Shown here: positions 50,198 through 58,376 of the stretch, piece after piece
How positions within the stretch are numbered: position 1 is the first letter of the stretch
How the letters are laid out: every line of letters begins with the position of its first letter
Origin: Flagellimonas ochracea
GTDB lineage: Bacteria; Bacteroidota; Bacteroidia; Flavobacteriales; Flavobacteriaceae
Length of the DNA: 64,000 nucleotides
NCBI RefSeq assembly: GCF_009903685.1
Contig: NZ_JAAABI010000004.1
Location: forward strand, 124,001-188,000
Reading direction: 5' to 3'
Program-made: the position numbers and the translations under genes
Notes under the pieces: model-generated
What the model was told of the DNA's origin: nothing
Database searches by the model: none
The model's input: the letters and a program-made list of their open reading frames with translations, nothing else

Positions 50198-51814
50198 ATG
50201 GACAAAAACAAAGATTTAAGCAAATACGGACTTAAGGAGGTCACTGCACATTGGAACCTTGATGCGGAGACTCTTCAAAAAATTACGGTTGAAAAAGGAA
50301 TGGGGGTTGAATCTGAAAATGGTACACTGGCCATTAACACAGGCAAGTTTACAGGACGTTCTCCAAAAGATCGTTTTTTGGTAAAGGATGATTATACCAA
50401 AGACCGAATTTGGTGGGGACGTATCAACAAGCCAATTTCGCCGGAAAATTTTGACAAATTGTACGATGAGGTGGTCAAATATCTCTCAGGGAAAGAGATT
50501 TATGTAAGGGACGCAGCGGTCTGTGCTGACCCGAGGTATCAAATGAACGTGAGAACGATTACTGAATTTCCTTGGTCCAATTATTTCATCAAAAACATGT
50601 TCCTACGTTTGCCAGAAGAAGAGTTAAAGGATTTTGAAGAAGAATGGTTGGTACTATGTGCTCCCGGGTACGAGGCACCCAATCCGGCAGAGTTTGGAAT
50701 TATAGCAGGGAACTTCTCCATTTTGAATTATACCCGAAAGATAGCTCTTGTAGGGGGCTCGGAGTATCCTGGAGAAATGAAAAAAGGCGTGTTTACCGCC
50801 TTGAACTTCATCCTACCTGTCGAAAAGAATATTTTACCTATGCACTGTTCCGCCAACGTTGGTGAAAAAGGGGATACCGCCATTTACTTTGGACTTTCTG
50901 GAACCGGAAAAACGACTCTTTCTGCAGACCCTGATAGAAAACTAATTGGAGACGACGAACACGGTTGGACCGAGGAAAACACCATTTTCAATTTTGAAGG
51001 AGGATGCTATGCGAAGGTAATCGACCTGACTGAGGAAAAGGAACCAGATATTTACAGAGCGATACGTCCCGGGGCGCTTTTGGAGAACGTGGTGTTTAAG
51101 GAAGGAACCAAAGAAGTGGATTATTTTGATAGCAGCATTACCCAAAATACAAGGGTAAGCTATCCCATTGAACACATCGACAACATTCAAGTGCCTTCTT
51201 ACGCCTCTAACCCAAAGAATATTTTCTTTTTGACTTGTGATGCTTTTGGAGTGTTGCCGCCAGTATCGAAATTGACTCCCGGACAGGCGGCCTACCATTT
51301 TATTTCGGGTTATACGGCCAAGGTAGCCGGTACGGAAGCTGGAATCAACGAACCTGTTCCGTCCTTCTCAGCTTGTTTTGGAGAGCCTTTTATGCCTTTG
51401 CACCCTGCTGTTTATGCTGAAATGTTGAGCAAAAAAATGACCGAGGCTGGGGTCAATGTATGGTTGATCAACACAGGATGGAGCGGTGGCCCTTATGGTG
51501 TTGGTTCTCGAATAAAACTGAAGTATACCCGCGCCATGATTTCCGCCATTTTGGAAGGAAAATTGGATGATGTAGATTTTGATGTTCACCCTATCTTTGG
51601 ATTGCATATGCCCAAATACTGCCCTGGAGTACCTACGGAAATTTTAGATCCGATGAATACTTGGCTGCAGAAAGGAGCTTATGTGAGCAAGGCCATACAG
51701 TTGGCACACTCATTTCATATTAACTTTGATAAGTTTGCAAGTGAATCCTCTGAGGAGATTCTTAACGGAGGACCACTTATTGACTCGCATCACAGTTTAA
51801 ATGAACATTTTTAA
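50198..51814 (+). CDS. pckA: Phosphoenolpyruvate carboxykinase (ATP)
   Basis: 538 residues. Substrate residues in NTGKFTGRSPKDRF (about 47-60), PPCK kinase-1a loop GLSGTGKTTLSADP (about 232), metal-binding IGDDEHGW (about 250) and NTRVSYPI, with LINTGWSGGPYGVG near the C-terminus. It interconverts oxaloacetate and PEP with ATP, either for gluconeogenesis or, in the reverse direction under oxygen limitation, to make oxaloacetate and ATP from PEP. The Fnr-type promoter of its operon makes the second role plausible. It starts 20 nt after the permease and 11 nt before pfkA. Confidence 0.96.
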   Translation: MDKNKDLSKYGLKEVTAHWNLDAETLQKITVEKGMGVESENGTLAINTGKFTGRSPKDRFLVKDDYTKDRIWWGRINKPISPENFDKLYDEVVKYLSGKEIYVRDAAVCADPRYQMNVRTITEFPWSNYFIKNMFLRLPEEELKDFEEEWLVLCAPGYEAPNPAEFGIIAGNFSILNYTRKIALVGGSEYPGEMKKGVFTALNFILPVEKNILPMHCSANVGEKGDTAIYFGLSGTGKTTLSADPDRKLIGDDEHGWTEENTIFNFEGGCYAKVIDLTEEKEPDIYRAIRPGALLENVVFKEGTKEVDYFDSSITQNTRVSYPIEHIDNIQVPSYASNPKNIFFLTCDAFGVLPPVSKLTPGQAAYHFISGYTAKVAGTEAGINEPVPSFSACFGEPFMPLHPAVYAEMLSKKMTEAGVNVWLINTGWSGGPYGVGSRIKLKYTRAMISAILEGKLDDVDFDVHPIFGLHMPKYCPGVPTEILDPMNTWLQKGAYVSKAIQLAHSFHINFDKFASESSEEILNGGPLIDSHHSLNEHF

Positions 51815-51825
51815 CCAAAACAAAG

Positions 51826-53142
51826 GTGAATAAAGAAAATAGATTTCAAATAGAAAATTTAGGAGACCCCCAACACAAATCTCCCCTGCAGTTGAGTACT
51901 GTCAGGGGAGATAAAATCTTCAATTTTGTAAACGATGCCGATAGATTGGTTTTTGACCTCTCAATTGATAATTACAAGCATTGCCTTAACAGTGGGGAAG
52001 AGCCTTTGTGTTTGGATAAGGCAGGTCCGCGACAAGAAATCTTCTTTGACCCAAAACAGACCACGGCGGCCATTGTTACCTGCGGTGGATTGTGTCCAGG
52101 GATAAACAATGTCATCCGTGGAGTAGTCATGGCACTCCACTATTTCTATGGTATAAAAAGAATTATCGGAGTGCCTTACGGGTATGAGGGACTTAACCCG
52201 GAGGTGGGGCATGATTTTGTGGAACTCACCCCCGAAAAGGTGAAGGACATCCACCAATTTGGAGGTACTTTCTTAGGTTCTTCAAGAGGAGGGCAGGATG
52301 TCTCAACCATGGTGGACACCCTTGAACAAAACAAAGTTGACATGCTGTTTGCCATTGGCGGTGATGGAACCTTGAAAGGAGTCAACGCCATTGGAGAGGA
52401 AATCCAAAGTAGGAATGCGATGATTAGTGTGGTAGGTATTCCCAAAACCATCGATAACGATATTGATCTGATTGATGAGTCTTTCGGCTTTGAGACTGCA
52501 TTTGATGTTGCCAGTCCTATTATCAGGGATGCTCATAACGAAGCCACTGGGGCTTATAATGGCATTTCCATAGTGAAGCTTATGGGAAGGGACAGTGGGT
52601 TCATTGCCGCATCTGCAGCACTTGCCATGCCAGTGGTCAATTTTGTATTGATACCTGAAATGGAATTCGCCCTGGAGGGCGAAAATGGATTTTTGGGAGC
52701 CCTCAAAAAACGGCTAGATCGTAAAAAACATGCCGTAATTGTAGTGGCCGAAGGAGCCGGACAGCATTTGTTTGATAAAAAAAGTGAAGTCAAGGATGCT
52801 TCCGGAAACATAAAACATTCAGATATTGGACTTTTCCTAAAGCAAAAGATTACTGAAAGGTTTACTGAAACACCCGTCACCATAAAATACATTGATCCCA
52901 GTTATATTGTGCGGAGTGCTCCGGCCAATTCCATTGACAGTGTATATTGCAGCAGATTGGCCTATCATGCTGTGCATGGTGCCATGGCCGGAAAAACTAA
53001 GTTTGTGGCCTGTAAGGTGAACAATAAGTTTGTATACGTTCCTATTTCAGAGGTGACCAAGAAGCGAAAAAAGATAGATTTGGAAGGTGAGTTTTGGTTC
53101 TCGGTGCTGCAAAGTACGGGCCAACCCTTTTTCTTGGGATAA
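51826..53142 (+). CDS. 6-phosphofructokinase, long (clade X-like) type
   Basis: 438 residues, GTG start at 51826. GGLCPGINNVIRGVV (nucleotide loop, about 86), FLGSSRGGQD, AIGGDGTLKGVNAI (about 178), PKTIDNDIDLIDESFGF (catalytic Asp, about 205) and KLMGRDSGFIAASAAL. In E. coli numbering Gly at 104 (GGDG) indicates ATP use, whereas Lys at 124 (PKTID) is more like PPi-dependent and clade X enzymes. This combination is typical of the long PFKs of Bacteroidota, spirochaetes and plants. Co-transcribed with pckA, which runs the opposing direction of glycolysis. Confidence 0.88.
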   Translation: MNKENRFQIENLGDPQHKSPLQLSTVRGDKIFNFVNDADRLVFDLSIDNYKHCLNSGEEPLCLDKAGPRQEIFFDPKQTTAAIVTCGGLCPGINNVIRGVVMALHYFYGIKRIIGVPYGYEGLNPEVGHDFVELTPEKVKDIHQFGGTFLGSSRGGQDVSTMVDTLEQNKVDMLFAIGGDGTLKGVNAIGEEIQSRNAMISVVGIPKTIDNDIDLIDESFGFETAFDVASPIIRDAHNEATGAYNGISIVKLMGRDSGFIAASAALAMPVVNFVLIPEMEFALEGENGFLGALKKRLDRKKHAVIVVAEGAGQHLFDKKSEVKDASGNIKHSDIGLFLKQKITERFTETPVTIKYIDPSYIVRSAPANSIDSVYCSRLAYHAVHGAMAGKTKFVACKVNNKFVYVPISEVTKKRKKIDLEGEFWFSVLQSTGQPFFLG

Positions 53143-53155
53143 AGTAATGCTGAAC

Positions 53156-53203
53156 TGACATTTGTCATTCAATTTCAAATTTTACAACCCTAGCTTTGAA
53201 TTA
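53156..53203 (+). promoter_or_regulatory. Fnr-type promoter of the hibernation factor gene
   Basis: TGACATTTGTCA (53156-53167, arms TGACA/TGTCA), 23 nt gap, perfect -7 box TAGCTTTG (53191-53198). The predicted start is about 53203, 17 nt before the ATG. Confidence 0.75.
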
Positions 53204-53219
53204 AATCAAAACAATAATC

Positions 53220-53519
53220 ATGGAAGTATTTGTTCAATATCAAAAGATGAAAACCAGTGAGGCATTAAATGAACTTTTAATGAAGAAACTGGATAAACTA
53301 TCAGAAAAATATAGTTGGATCATTAAGGCCAACGTCCTTTTTAAAATGGAAAAGGATAAGGCAGGTGATGATAAAATCTGTGAAATTGAACTAAGTGCCC
53401 CAGGTCCAAGATTGTTTGCCAAGTCTCGAAGCAATGATTTTGAAAAAGCCATGGCAGAGACTGTAGATGATTTGAGGAGACAGTTGGAAAAGCGACAGAG
53501 TAATTTCGCTTCACACTAA
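53220..53519 (+). CDS. hpf: Ribosome hibernation promoting factor (short HPF/RaiA type)
   Basis: 99 residues: VFVQYQKMKTSEALNELLMKKL then a beta-alpha-beta-beta-beta-alpha fold with KANVLFKMEKD and GPRLFAKSRSNDFEKAMAETVDDLRRQLEK. This is the short form, without the long HPF dimerisation tail. It binds the ribosomal decoding centre to silence or protect ribosomes in starved cells. Own Fnr-type promoter, so ribosome silencing is tied to low oxygen here. Confidence 0.88.
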   Translation: MEVFVQYQKMKTSEALNELLMKKLDKLSEKYSWIIKANVLFKMEKDKAGDDKICEIELSAPGPRLFAKSRSNDFEKAMAETVDDLRRQLEKRQSNFASH

Positions 53520-53563
53520 TTAATAATAAATTTTGCCATGCCGTAACCCTAAAAACCTATCTG

Positions 53564-54190
53564 ATGAAATCAAAAATTGTATCCTTGTTTTTTTTGTTGC
53601 TAATGGGTTGTTCCGGCACCAAACTCGTGAGTACCTGGAAAAACCCCGATATAGTACTTTTTGATGCTTACAAAGTGTTGGTAGTGGGTATGGCTCAAGA
53701 CGAGAATACCAGAATAGAGTTTGAGAGTCGTTTGGTGGAAAAGTTGGAGGAACACGGTGTGGAGGCCATGCGTAGCATGGACCTTTTTGATGTGGAATTC
53801 ACTTTGTCAGAACAAACGGAAGAGGAATTGAACAAAGTGGAGGAACAACTTTTGGATAAAGGCTTCGATGCTATTTTGTTCACGAAGGTAGTTGGTACTG
53901 AGAACAAAAGGACCTTTAAAGAAAGAATGAACAATATCGATGCGCTTTTTGTTCGGTTCAGTAGCGATTATTTGGAGCATCAAGATATTTATTATGACCC
54001 GAGATATTATGATACGTTCAATATCTACCATGCGGAAACCTCATTGTACTGTATTTGTGTTGGTAAAGAGCGAGAGTTGATATGGAGAGGAAATATCGAT
54101 GTTACCGAGCCTTCTAACGTAGATAAGACCATCGACATCTATATCAAACTGATTACCGGGGCTATGGCAGAAGAAGATGTTATTTTCTAG
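53564..54190 (+). CDS. Predicted lipoprotein of unknown function
   Basis: 208 residues. The signal MKSKIVSLFFLLLMGC ends at lipobox cysteine 16, followed by SGTKLVSTWKNPD, a start seen in many Bacteroidota lipoproteins. A Rossmann-like alternation follows (KVLVVGMAQDENTRIEFESRLVEKL, FDAILFTKVVG), then a tyrosine-rich stretch (IYYDPRYYDTFNIYHAET) and a final ELIWRGNIDVTEP segment. This resembles the general layout of GNA1162/DUF4136-like envelope lipoproteins, but I cannot assign a family. It follows hpf by 44 nt and is likely on the same transcript. Confidence 0.75.
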   Translation: MKSKIVSLFFLLLMGCSGTKLVSTWKNPDIVLFDAYKVLVVGMAQDENTRIEFESRLVEKLEEHGVEAMRSMDLFDVEFTLSEQTEEELNKVEEQLLDKGFDAILFTKVVGTENKRTFKERMNNIDALFVRFSSDYLEHQDIYYDPRYYDTFNIYHAETSLYCICVGKERELIWRGNIDVTEPSNVDKTIDIYIKLITGAMAEEDVIF

Positions 54191-54239
54191 AAAAAGCAAA
54201 TATCCTTTGAAAGCTACTTTTGATAAGTGGTGCTGGGTT

Positions 54240-54368
54240 TTACAAGATTCCAACCAAGTCCAATAAAATACAAACAGGAATCGCAATAAGAATAACTACC
54301 AGCACAAAAACCATGACCCTTAAGAAAGCTACCATGATTTTGTTGCCGAAGGAGGCTTCATTAGACAT
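54240..54368 (-). CDS. Small single-pass membrane protein, 42 residues
   Basis: ATG at 54368 and TAA at 54240. It begins MSNEASFGNKIMVAFLR and continues with an unbroken hydrophobic helix of about 22 residues (rich in V, L and I, containing IAIPVCILLDLVGIL), then stops. The clean amphipathic-then-helix layout and the lack of any other gene in the gap 54191-54486 support a real gene. It lies head-on to the lipoprotein gene. Function unknown. Confidence 0.6.
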   Translation of the reverse strand: MSNEASFGNKIMVAFLRVMVFVLVVILIAIPVCILLDLVGIL

Positions 54369-54486
54369 AATAGTGTTATTTCCCTCAATGTACGGAATTA
54401 TTCACGTATTTGGTAAAACCACAAAGCTGTTATTCGATTAACGGTGGTATTTTTCGGCATCCGTTAAACCCTGTATCCTATATCAA

Positions 54487-55866
54487 TTACTTTTTCCCAC
54501 TAAGCAACTTGCCCAGTTCTTCCAGACTTTTTCCTTTTGTTTCTGGCATGGCAAAAATCACCCACAACAGTTGTAGGACCATCATAAAGGAAAAGAAAAT
54601 GAATATGGGCCAAGGATTGTCTTTAAAAATACCAATTTCCGAGTCCAAAAAGGTGGGTGTAAGCAGTGTGATCAATGCGGCAAATGCCCAATGGGTACCC
54701 GTACCCCAAGATTGTCCGTAGGAGCGCACTTTGTTTGGAAAAATTTCTGAAATGAAGACCCAAATCACGGCACCTTGTCCAATCGCATGCGATGCAATAA
54801 AAACAAGGATAAAAATCAATAAAAGCACGGAACTGGCGCCGGAATAAAAACACCATCCTACCATGGCCAGGCTTAGAATATATCCTAAAGAGCCAATATA
54901 CATCAATTGCTTACGCCCCAATTTGTCAATAAGGGAGATGCCCACAAATGTGAAGATTAGATTAATCACCCCAATGGAAATTGAACTAAACAGGGATTCT
55001 TCGGAGGCCAGTCCGGCCCGTTCCAAAATCTCAGGAGCGTAATAAAGCACAAAATTTATTCCAGACAATTGATTGAAAAAGGCGATGAAAAAAGCCAAGA
55101 ACAAGGGTTTGTTGTACTTGCCGGAAAAAAGCTTTTCCTTTTCCTTTTCAACAGTTTCAGAAAGCCCCATTTTAATTTGTGAAAGATATATGGAAACTTG
55201 GTCACTTTGGATTCCAAGGAGAGTTATGGATTTAATAACCATTGACTCTTCTTTGTTCTTCAACACTAGCCATCTTGGGCTGTGTGGAATTTTTATAACC
55301 AATAAGGTATAGATTAGTGCAGGTATTCCTTCAATACCCAGCATCCATCGCCATGCTACGTTCCCATCAAAAAGAACCCCTATCAAATAGTTGGAAATAA
55401 AGGCGATTAAGATTCCAAACACAATATTAAATTGGTACATGGCTGTTAATCTACCCCTGGTGTCGGCAGTGGAAATCTCGGAAATGTATATTGGGGCAGC
55501 GACCGAGGAAACGCCTACTCCCACACCGCCAATAAATCTAAAGAATGAAAACAAATAAGGTTCAGGAGCCAATGCAGAGCCAACTGCTGAAACAAAGTAA
55601 AGCACACCAATCCAAAAAAGTGTTTTCTTCCGGCCCAACCGATCACAAGGTATCCCACCAACTAAAGACCCCAAAACAGTGCCCCAAAGGGCCATGGACA
55701 TGATAAAAATACCATGGAATGTGAAAATTGAGTCTCCCAAGAACCAATTGGTGTTCCAAATGTCTTTAATGGGCTGGTTGGCCCCACTTATGACCACGGT
55801 ATCGAATCCAAACAAAAAACCGGCCAAAGCAGCCGTTAACGAGATACGCAGAATACGTTTGTCCAT
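54487..55866 (-). CDS. Sugar porter family MFS transporter
   Basis: 459 residues, twelve membrane helices. Sugar-porter signatures: GFLFGFDTVVISGA at the N-terminus, GGIPCDRLGRKKTLF between helices 2 and 3, PIYISEISTADTRGRLTAMYQF after helix 4, PHSPRWLVLK in the central loop, QLSGINFVLYYAPEI in helix 7, DKLGRKQLM, and PETKGKSLEEL at the end. A proton symporter or facilitator for a hexose or pentose; the sugar is unknown. It follows the Kdo transferase by 32 nt on the same strand. Confidence 0.92.
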   Translation of the reverse strand: MDKRILRISLTAALAGFLFGFDTVVISGANQPIKDIWNTNWFLGDSIFTFHGIFIMSMALWGTVLGSLVGGIPCDRLGRKKTLFWIGVLYFVSAVGSALAPEPYLFSFFRFIGGVGVGVSSVAAPIYISEISTADTRGRLTAMYQFNIVFGILIAFISNYLIGVLFDGNVAWRWMLGIEGIPALIYTLLVIKIPHSPRWLVLKNKEESMVIKSITLLGIQSDQVSIYLSQIKMGLSETVEKEKEKLFSGKYNKPLFLAFFIAFFNQLSGINFVLYYAPEILERAGLASEESLFSSISIGVINLIFTFVGISLIDKLGRKQLMYIGSLGYILSLAMVGWCFYSGASSVLLLIFILVFIASHAIGQGAVIWVFISEIFPNKVRSYGQSWGTGTHWAFAALITLLTPTFLDSEIGIFKDNPWPIFIFFSFMMVLQLLWVIFAMPETKGKSLEELGKLLSGKK

Positions 55867-55898
55867 GTTGGTTGAATTTTGCTAAAGCTAACCAAAAA

Positions 55899-57140
55899 TT
55901 AAAGAATCTTCTGGATGTGTCGTAGTATGATGTTGGTGGCGCCCACATTTTTTTTCAGGTAATCGGAATTCACCTTTCCACATTGTTTCAAAAAAGAGCT
56001 ATCTGTAATCAACTTGTTTATTAGAAAATCAAATTCCTTTTGGTTATTTATCGATAGGATACCCCCTTTTTCAACCAAGATTTCGGCTTCCTTAAAACCT
56101 TGGTATTGCGGCCCAATGATTACAGGGATGCCAAAAGTTGCAGGTTCCAAGGTATTGTGTAAACCTGTGGCGAAACCACCTCCAACATAGGCCAAGTTTG
56201 CATAGCTATATATCTTGGTCAGAAGACCAATGGTGTCCACCACAAGCACATCATAATGCTTTAGGTCTGTTTTATCCATTTTAGAATAACAAACTGTTTT
56301 CTTTCGTATTTTGTCCACTATGCCATCCACATGTGGCTGTTTAATCTCATGGGGGGCGATCACAAATTTTATTCCCTCATCGGAGGAATTGATAGAGTCA
56401 ATCAATAGTTTTTCATCTTCCGGCCAAGTGCTTCCTGCCACTAGACAAAAATGGCTGCTTTTAAAAGCTTCCATAAAATCCAGCTGATTGTTCCCTTCCG
56501 AAATCTTTGCTACCCGATCAAACCGTGTATCTCCGCTTACAGTGACATTTTTAAAATCTATGGATTCCAAAAGTTGTTTTGAATTCGGGTCTTGTACAAA
56601 AAAATGCTCAAAGGCCTTAAGACTTTTTCTCATGAAACCGCCCCATGACTTGAAGAAAACTTGTCTCTTGGAAAAAATGGCTGACACCAACAACGTTGGT
56701 ATTTTTCTTTCGTGTAACCGATGGAGATAGTTGGGCCATATCTCGTACTTTATGAAAATAGCAAGCTCAGGATTGATAGTATCCAAGAATCGTTTTGAAT
56801 TACTGCCTGTGTCCATCGGAAGATATACCACTACATCTGCAATGGAAGTGTTTTTTTTGACCTCATATCCCGAGGGTGAAAAAAAAGTGAGTACGATATT
56901 GTGCTGTGGATAGTTCGCTTTTAACTTTTCCAAAATGGGTAGACCTTGCTCGAACTCGCCCAGCGAGGCAACGTGCATCCAAATGGATTTAGTACCGGAC
57001 AGAATCTTTGATTCAAGCAGCTCAAAAGATTTTTCCCGACCGGAAACAAAAAGCTTTATTTTGGGATTAAATAGTGCAACTATTTTAAGGCCGTACCAAG
57101 AAAGCGTTAACAAAAAGGTATAAACTAAACGCAAGGGCAT
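55899..57140 (-). CDS. waaA: 3-deoxy-D-manno-octulosonic acid (Kdo) transferase
   Basis: 413 residues from the ATG at 57140 (MPLRLVYTFLL); a longer frame to 57209 would run into the divergent promoter. One N-terminal membrane helix, then a GT-B glycosyltransferase: WMHVASLGEFEQGLPIL with the catalytic Glu (about 55), KYEIWPNYL, AGSTWPEDE, and the C-terminal GGGFATGLHNTLEPATFGIPVIIGP. It adds Kdo to lipid A precursors at the inner membrane. No other LPS core genes adjoin, although the aminotransferase and galE that follow fit surface polysaccharide synthesis. Confidence 0.93.
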   Translation of the reverse strand: MPLRLVYTFLLTLSWYGLKIVALFNPKIKLFVSGREKSFELLESKILSGTKSIWMHVASLGEFEQGLPILEKLKANYPQHNIVLTFFSPSGYEVKKNTSIADVVVYLPMDTGSNSKRFLDTINPELAIFIKYEIWPNYLHRLHERKIPTLLVSAIFSKRQVFFKSWGGFMRKSLKAFEHFFVQDPNSKQLLESIDFKNVTVSGDTRFDRVAKISEGNNQLDFMEAFKSSHFCLVAGSTWPEDEKLLIDSINSSDEGIKFVIAPHEIKQPHVDGIVDKIRKKTVCYSKMDKTDLKHYDVLVVDTIGLLTKIYSYANLAYVGGGFATGLHNTLEPATFGIPVIIGPQYQGFKEAEILVEKGGILSINNQKEFDFLINKLITDSSFLKQCGKVNSDYLKKNVGATNIILRHIQKIL

Positions 57141-57196
57141 CTTTTTCGCTAAAATACATTCTTTCGGCAATAGGGCATTATGGCCTGCGAATTTCT

Positions 57197-57204
57197 TAAT
57201 TTTG
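57197..57204 (+). promoter_or_regulatory. -7 box for the aminotransferase-galE transcript
   Basis: TAATTTTG matches TAnnTTTG exactly, 18 nt before the ATG at 57222. It supports that start over the in-frame codon at 57180, which lies upstream of the predicted transcription start. No Fnr-type site precedes it. Confidence 0.55.
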
Positions 57205-57221
57205 ATCAAGAATTTTTTTGG

Positions 57222-58376
57222 ATGAAAAAAATACAGATGGTTGACCTAAAAGGTCAGTACGAGGGCATAAAGAAAGAGGTCAACGATTCGATAGCTGAAA
57301 TCTTGGATTCTTCAGCATTCATCAACGGACCTCATGTCCACGCTTTTCAAAAGGAATTGGAGACCTATTTGGGAGTAAAGCATGTAATTCCCTGTGCCAA
57401 CGGCACCGATGCATTGCAAATTTGCATGATGGGATTGGGTCTGCAGCCCGGCGATGAGGTAATCACAGCTGATTTCACATTCGCAGCTACCGTGGAGGTG
57501 ATTGCATTGCTGAATTTGACCCCTGTGCTGGTGGATGTGGATCCCGATACCTTTAATATTGATGTCGCGGCTATAGAGCAGGCCATTACACCAAAAACAA
57601 GGGCCATTGTTCCCGTGCATCTTTTTGGTCAATGTGCCGATATGGATGCCATTATGGGTTTGGCCAAAAAACATAATCTTTATGTTATTGAAGATAACGC
57701 TCAGGCCATAGGAGCAAATTATACCTCAAGAGATGGAAGCAAACAAAAGGCTGGAACAATCGGACATGTGGCTTCCACGTCGTTTTTCCCCTCTAAAAAT
57801 TTAGGATGCTATGGTGATGGTGGGGCTATCTTCACCAACGATGATGATTTGGCACATACTATCCGAGGCATGGTCAACCACGGCATGTACAAAAGATACT
57901 ATCATGATGTAGTAGGGGTGAATTCCCGGTTGGATTCTATCCAAGCTGCAGTACTCAGGGCAAAACTGCCCCATCTGGACATATACAACGAGAAAAGAAG
58001 ACAAGCCGCCAGAAAATATTCCGCAGCTTTTGTTGGTCAACCCAATATTATGGTGCCCAAAACAGTAAATGGTTGTCAAGGAATCTGCGATGTATGTGAC
58101 TGTCATGTCTTTCATCAGTATACCCTGAAGATATCAAATGGGAAAAGGGACGCACTGGTTCAACATTTAAATGACAACAACGTACCCTGTGGAGTTTACT
58201 ATCCCGTTCCGTTACATCAACAAAAAGCATACAAGGACGACCGCTATAATGGGGCAGACTTTCCAGTGACCAACCAGCTTGTGGGTGAAGTGATTTCGCT
58301 TCCCATGCATACCGAACTGGACGATGAACAAATTTCGTTTATAACCGATCTTGTCATTGATTTTGTCAATGCTTAA
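57222..58376 (+). CDS. DegT/DnrJ/EryC1/StrS sugar aminotransferase
   Basis: 384 residues, PLP-dependent fold type I. VIPCANGTDALQICMMGLG, DFTFAATVEVIALL, PVHLFGQCADMDAI, VIEDNAQAIGA, the Schiff-base lysine in TSFFPSKNLGCYGDGGAI (about 192), and GVYYPVPLHQQKAY near the end. It transaminates a keto-sugar nucleotide in surface polysaccharide synthesis, similar to WbpE. A cysteine cluster, C-x3-C-x2-C-x-C (GCQGICDVCDCHVF, about 286-296), precedes the conserved HQYTL strand. It overlaps galE by 8 nt. Confidence 0.9.
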   Translation: MKKIQMVDLKGQYEGIKKEVNDSIAEILDSSAFINGPHVHAFQKELETYLGVKHVIPCANGTDALQICMMGLGLQPGDEVITADFTFAATVEVIALLNLTPVLVDVDPDTFNIDVAAIEQAITPKTRAIVPVHLFGQCADMDAIMGLAKKHNLYVIEDNAQAIGANYTSRDGSKQKAGTIGHVASTSFFPSKNLGCYGDGGAIFTNDDDLAHTIRGMVNHGMYKRYYHDVVGVNSRLDSIQAAVLRAKLPHLDIYNEKRRQAARKYSAAFVGQPNIMVPKTVNGCQGICDVCDCHVFHQYTLKISNGKRDALVQHLNDNNVPCGVYYPVPLHQQKAYKDDRYNGADFPVTNQLVGEVISLPMHTELDDEQISFITDLVIDFVNA

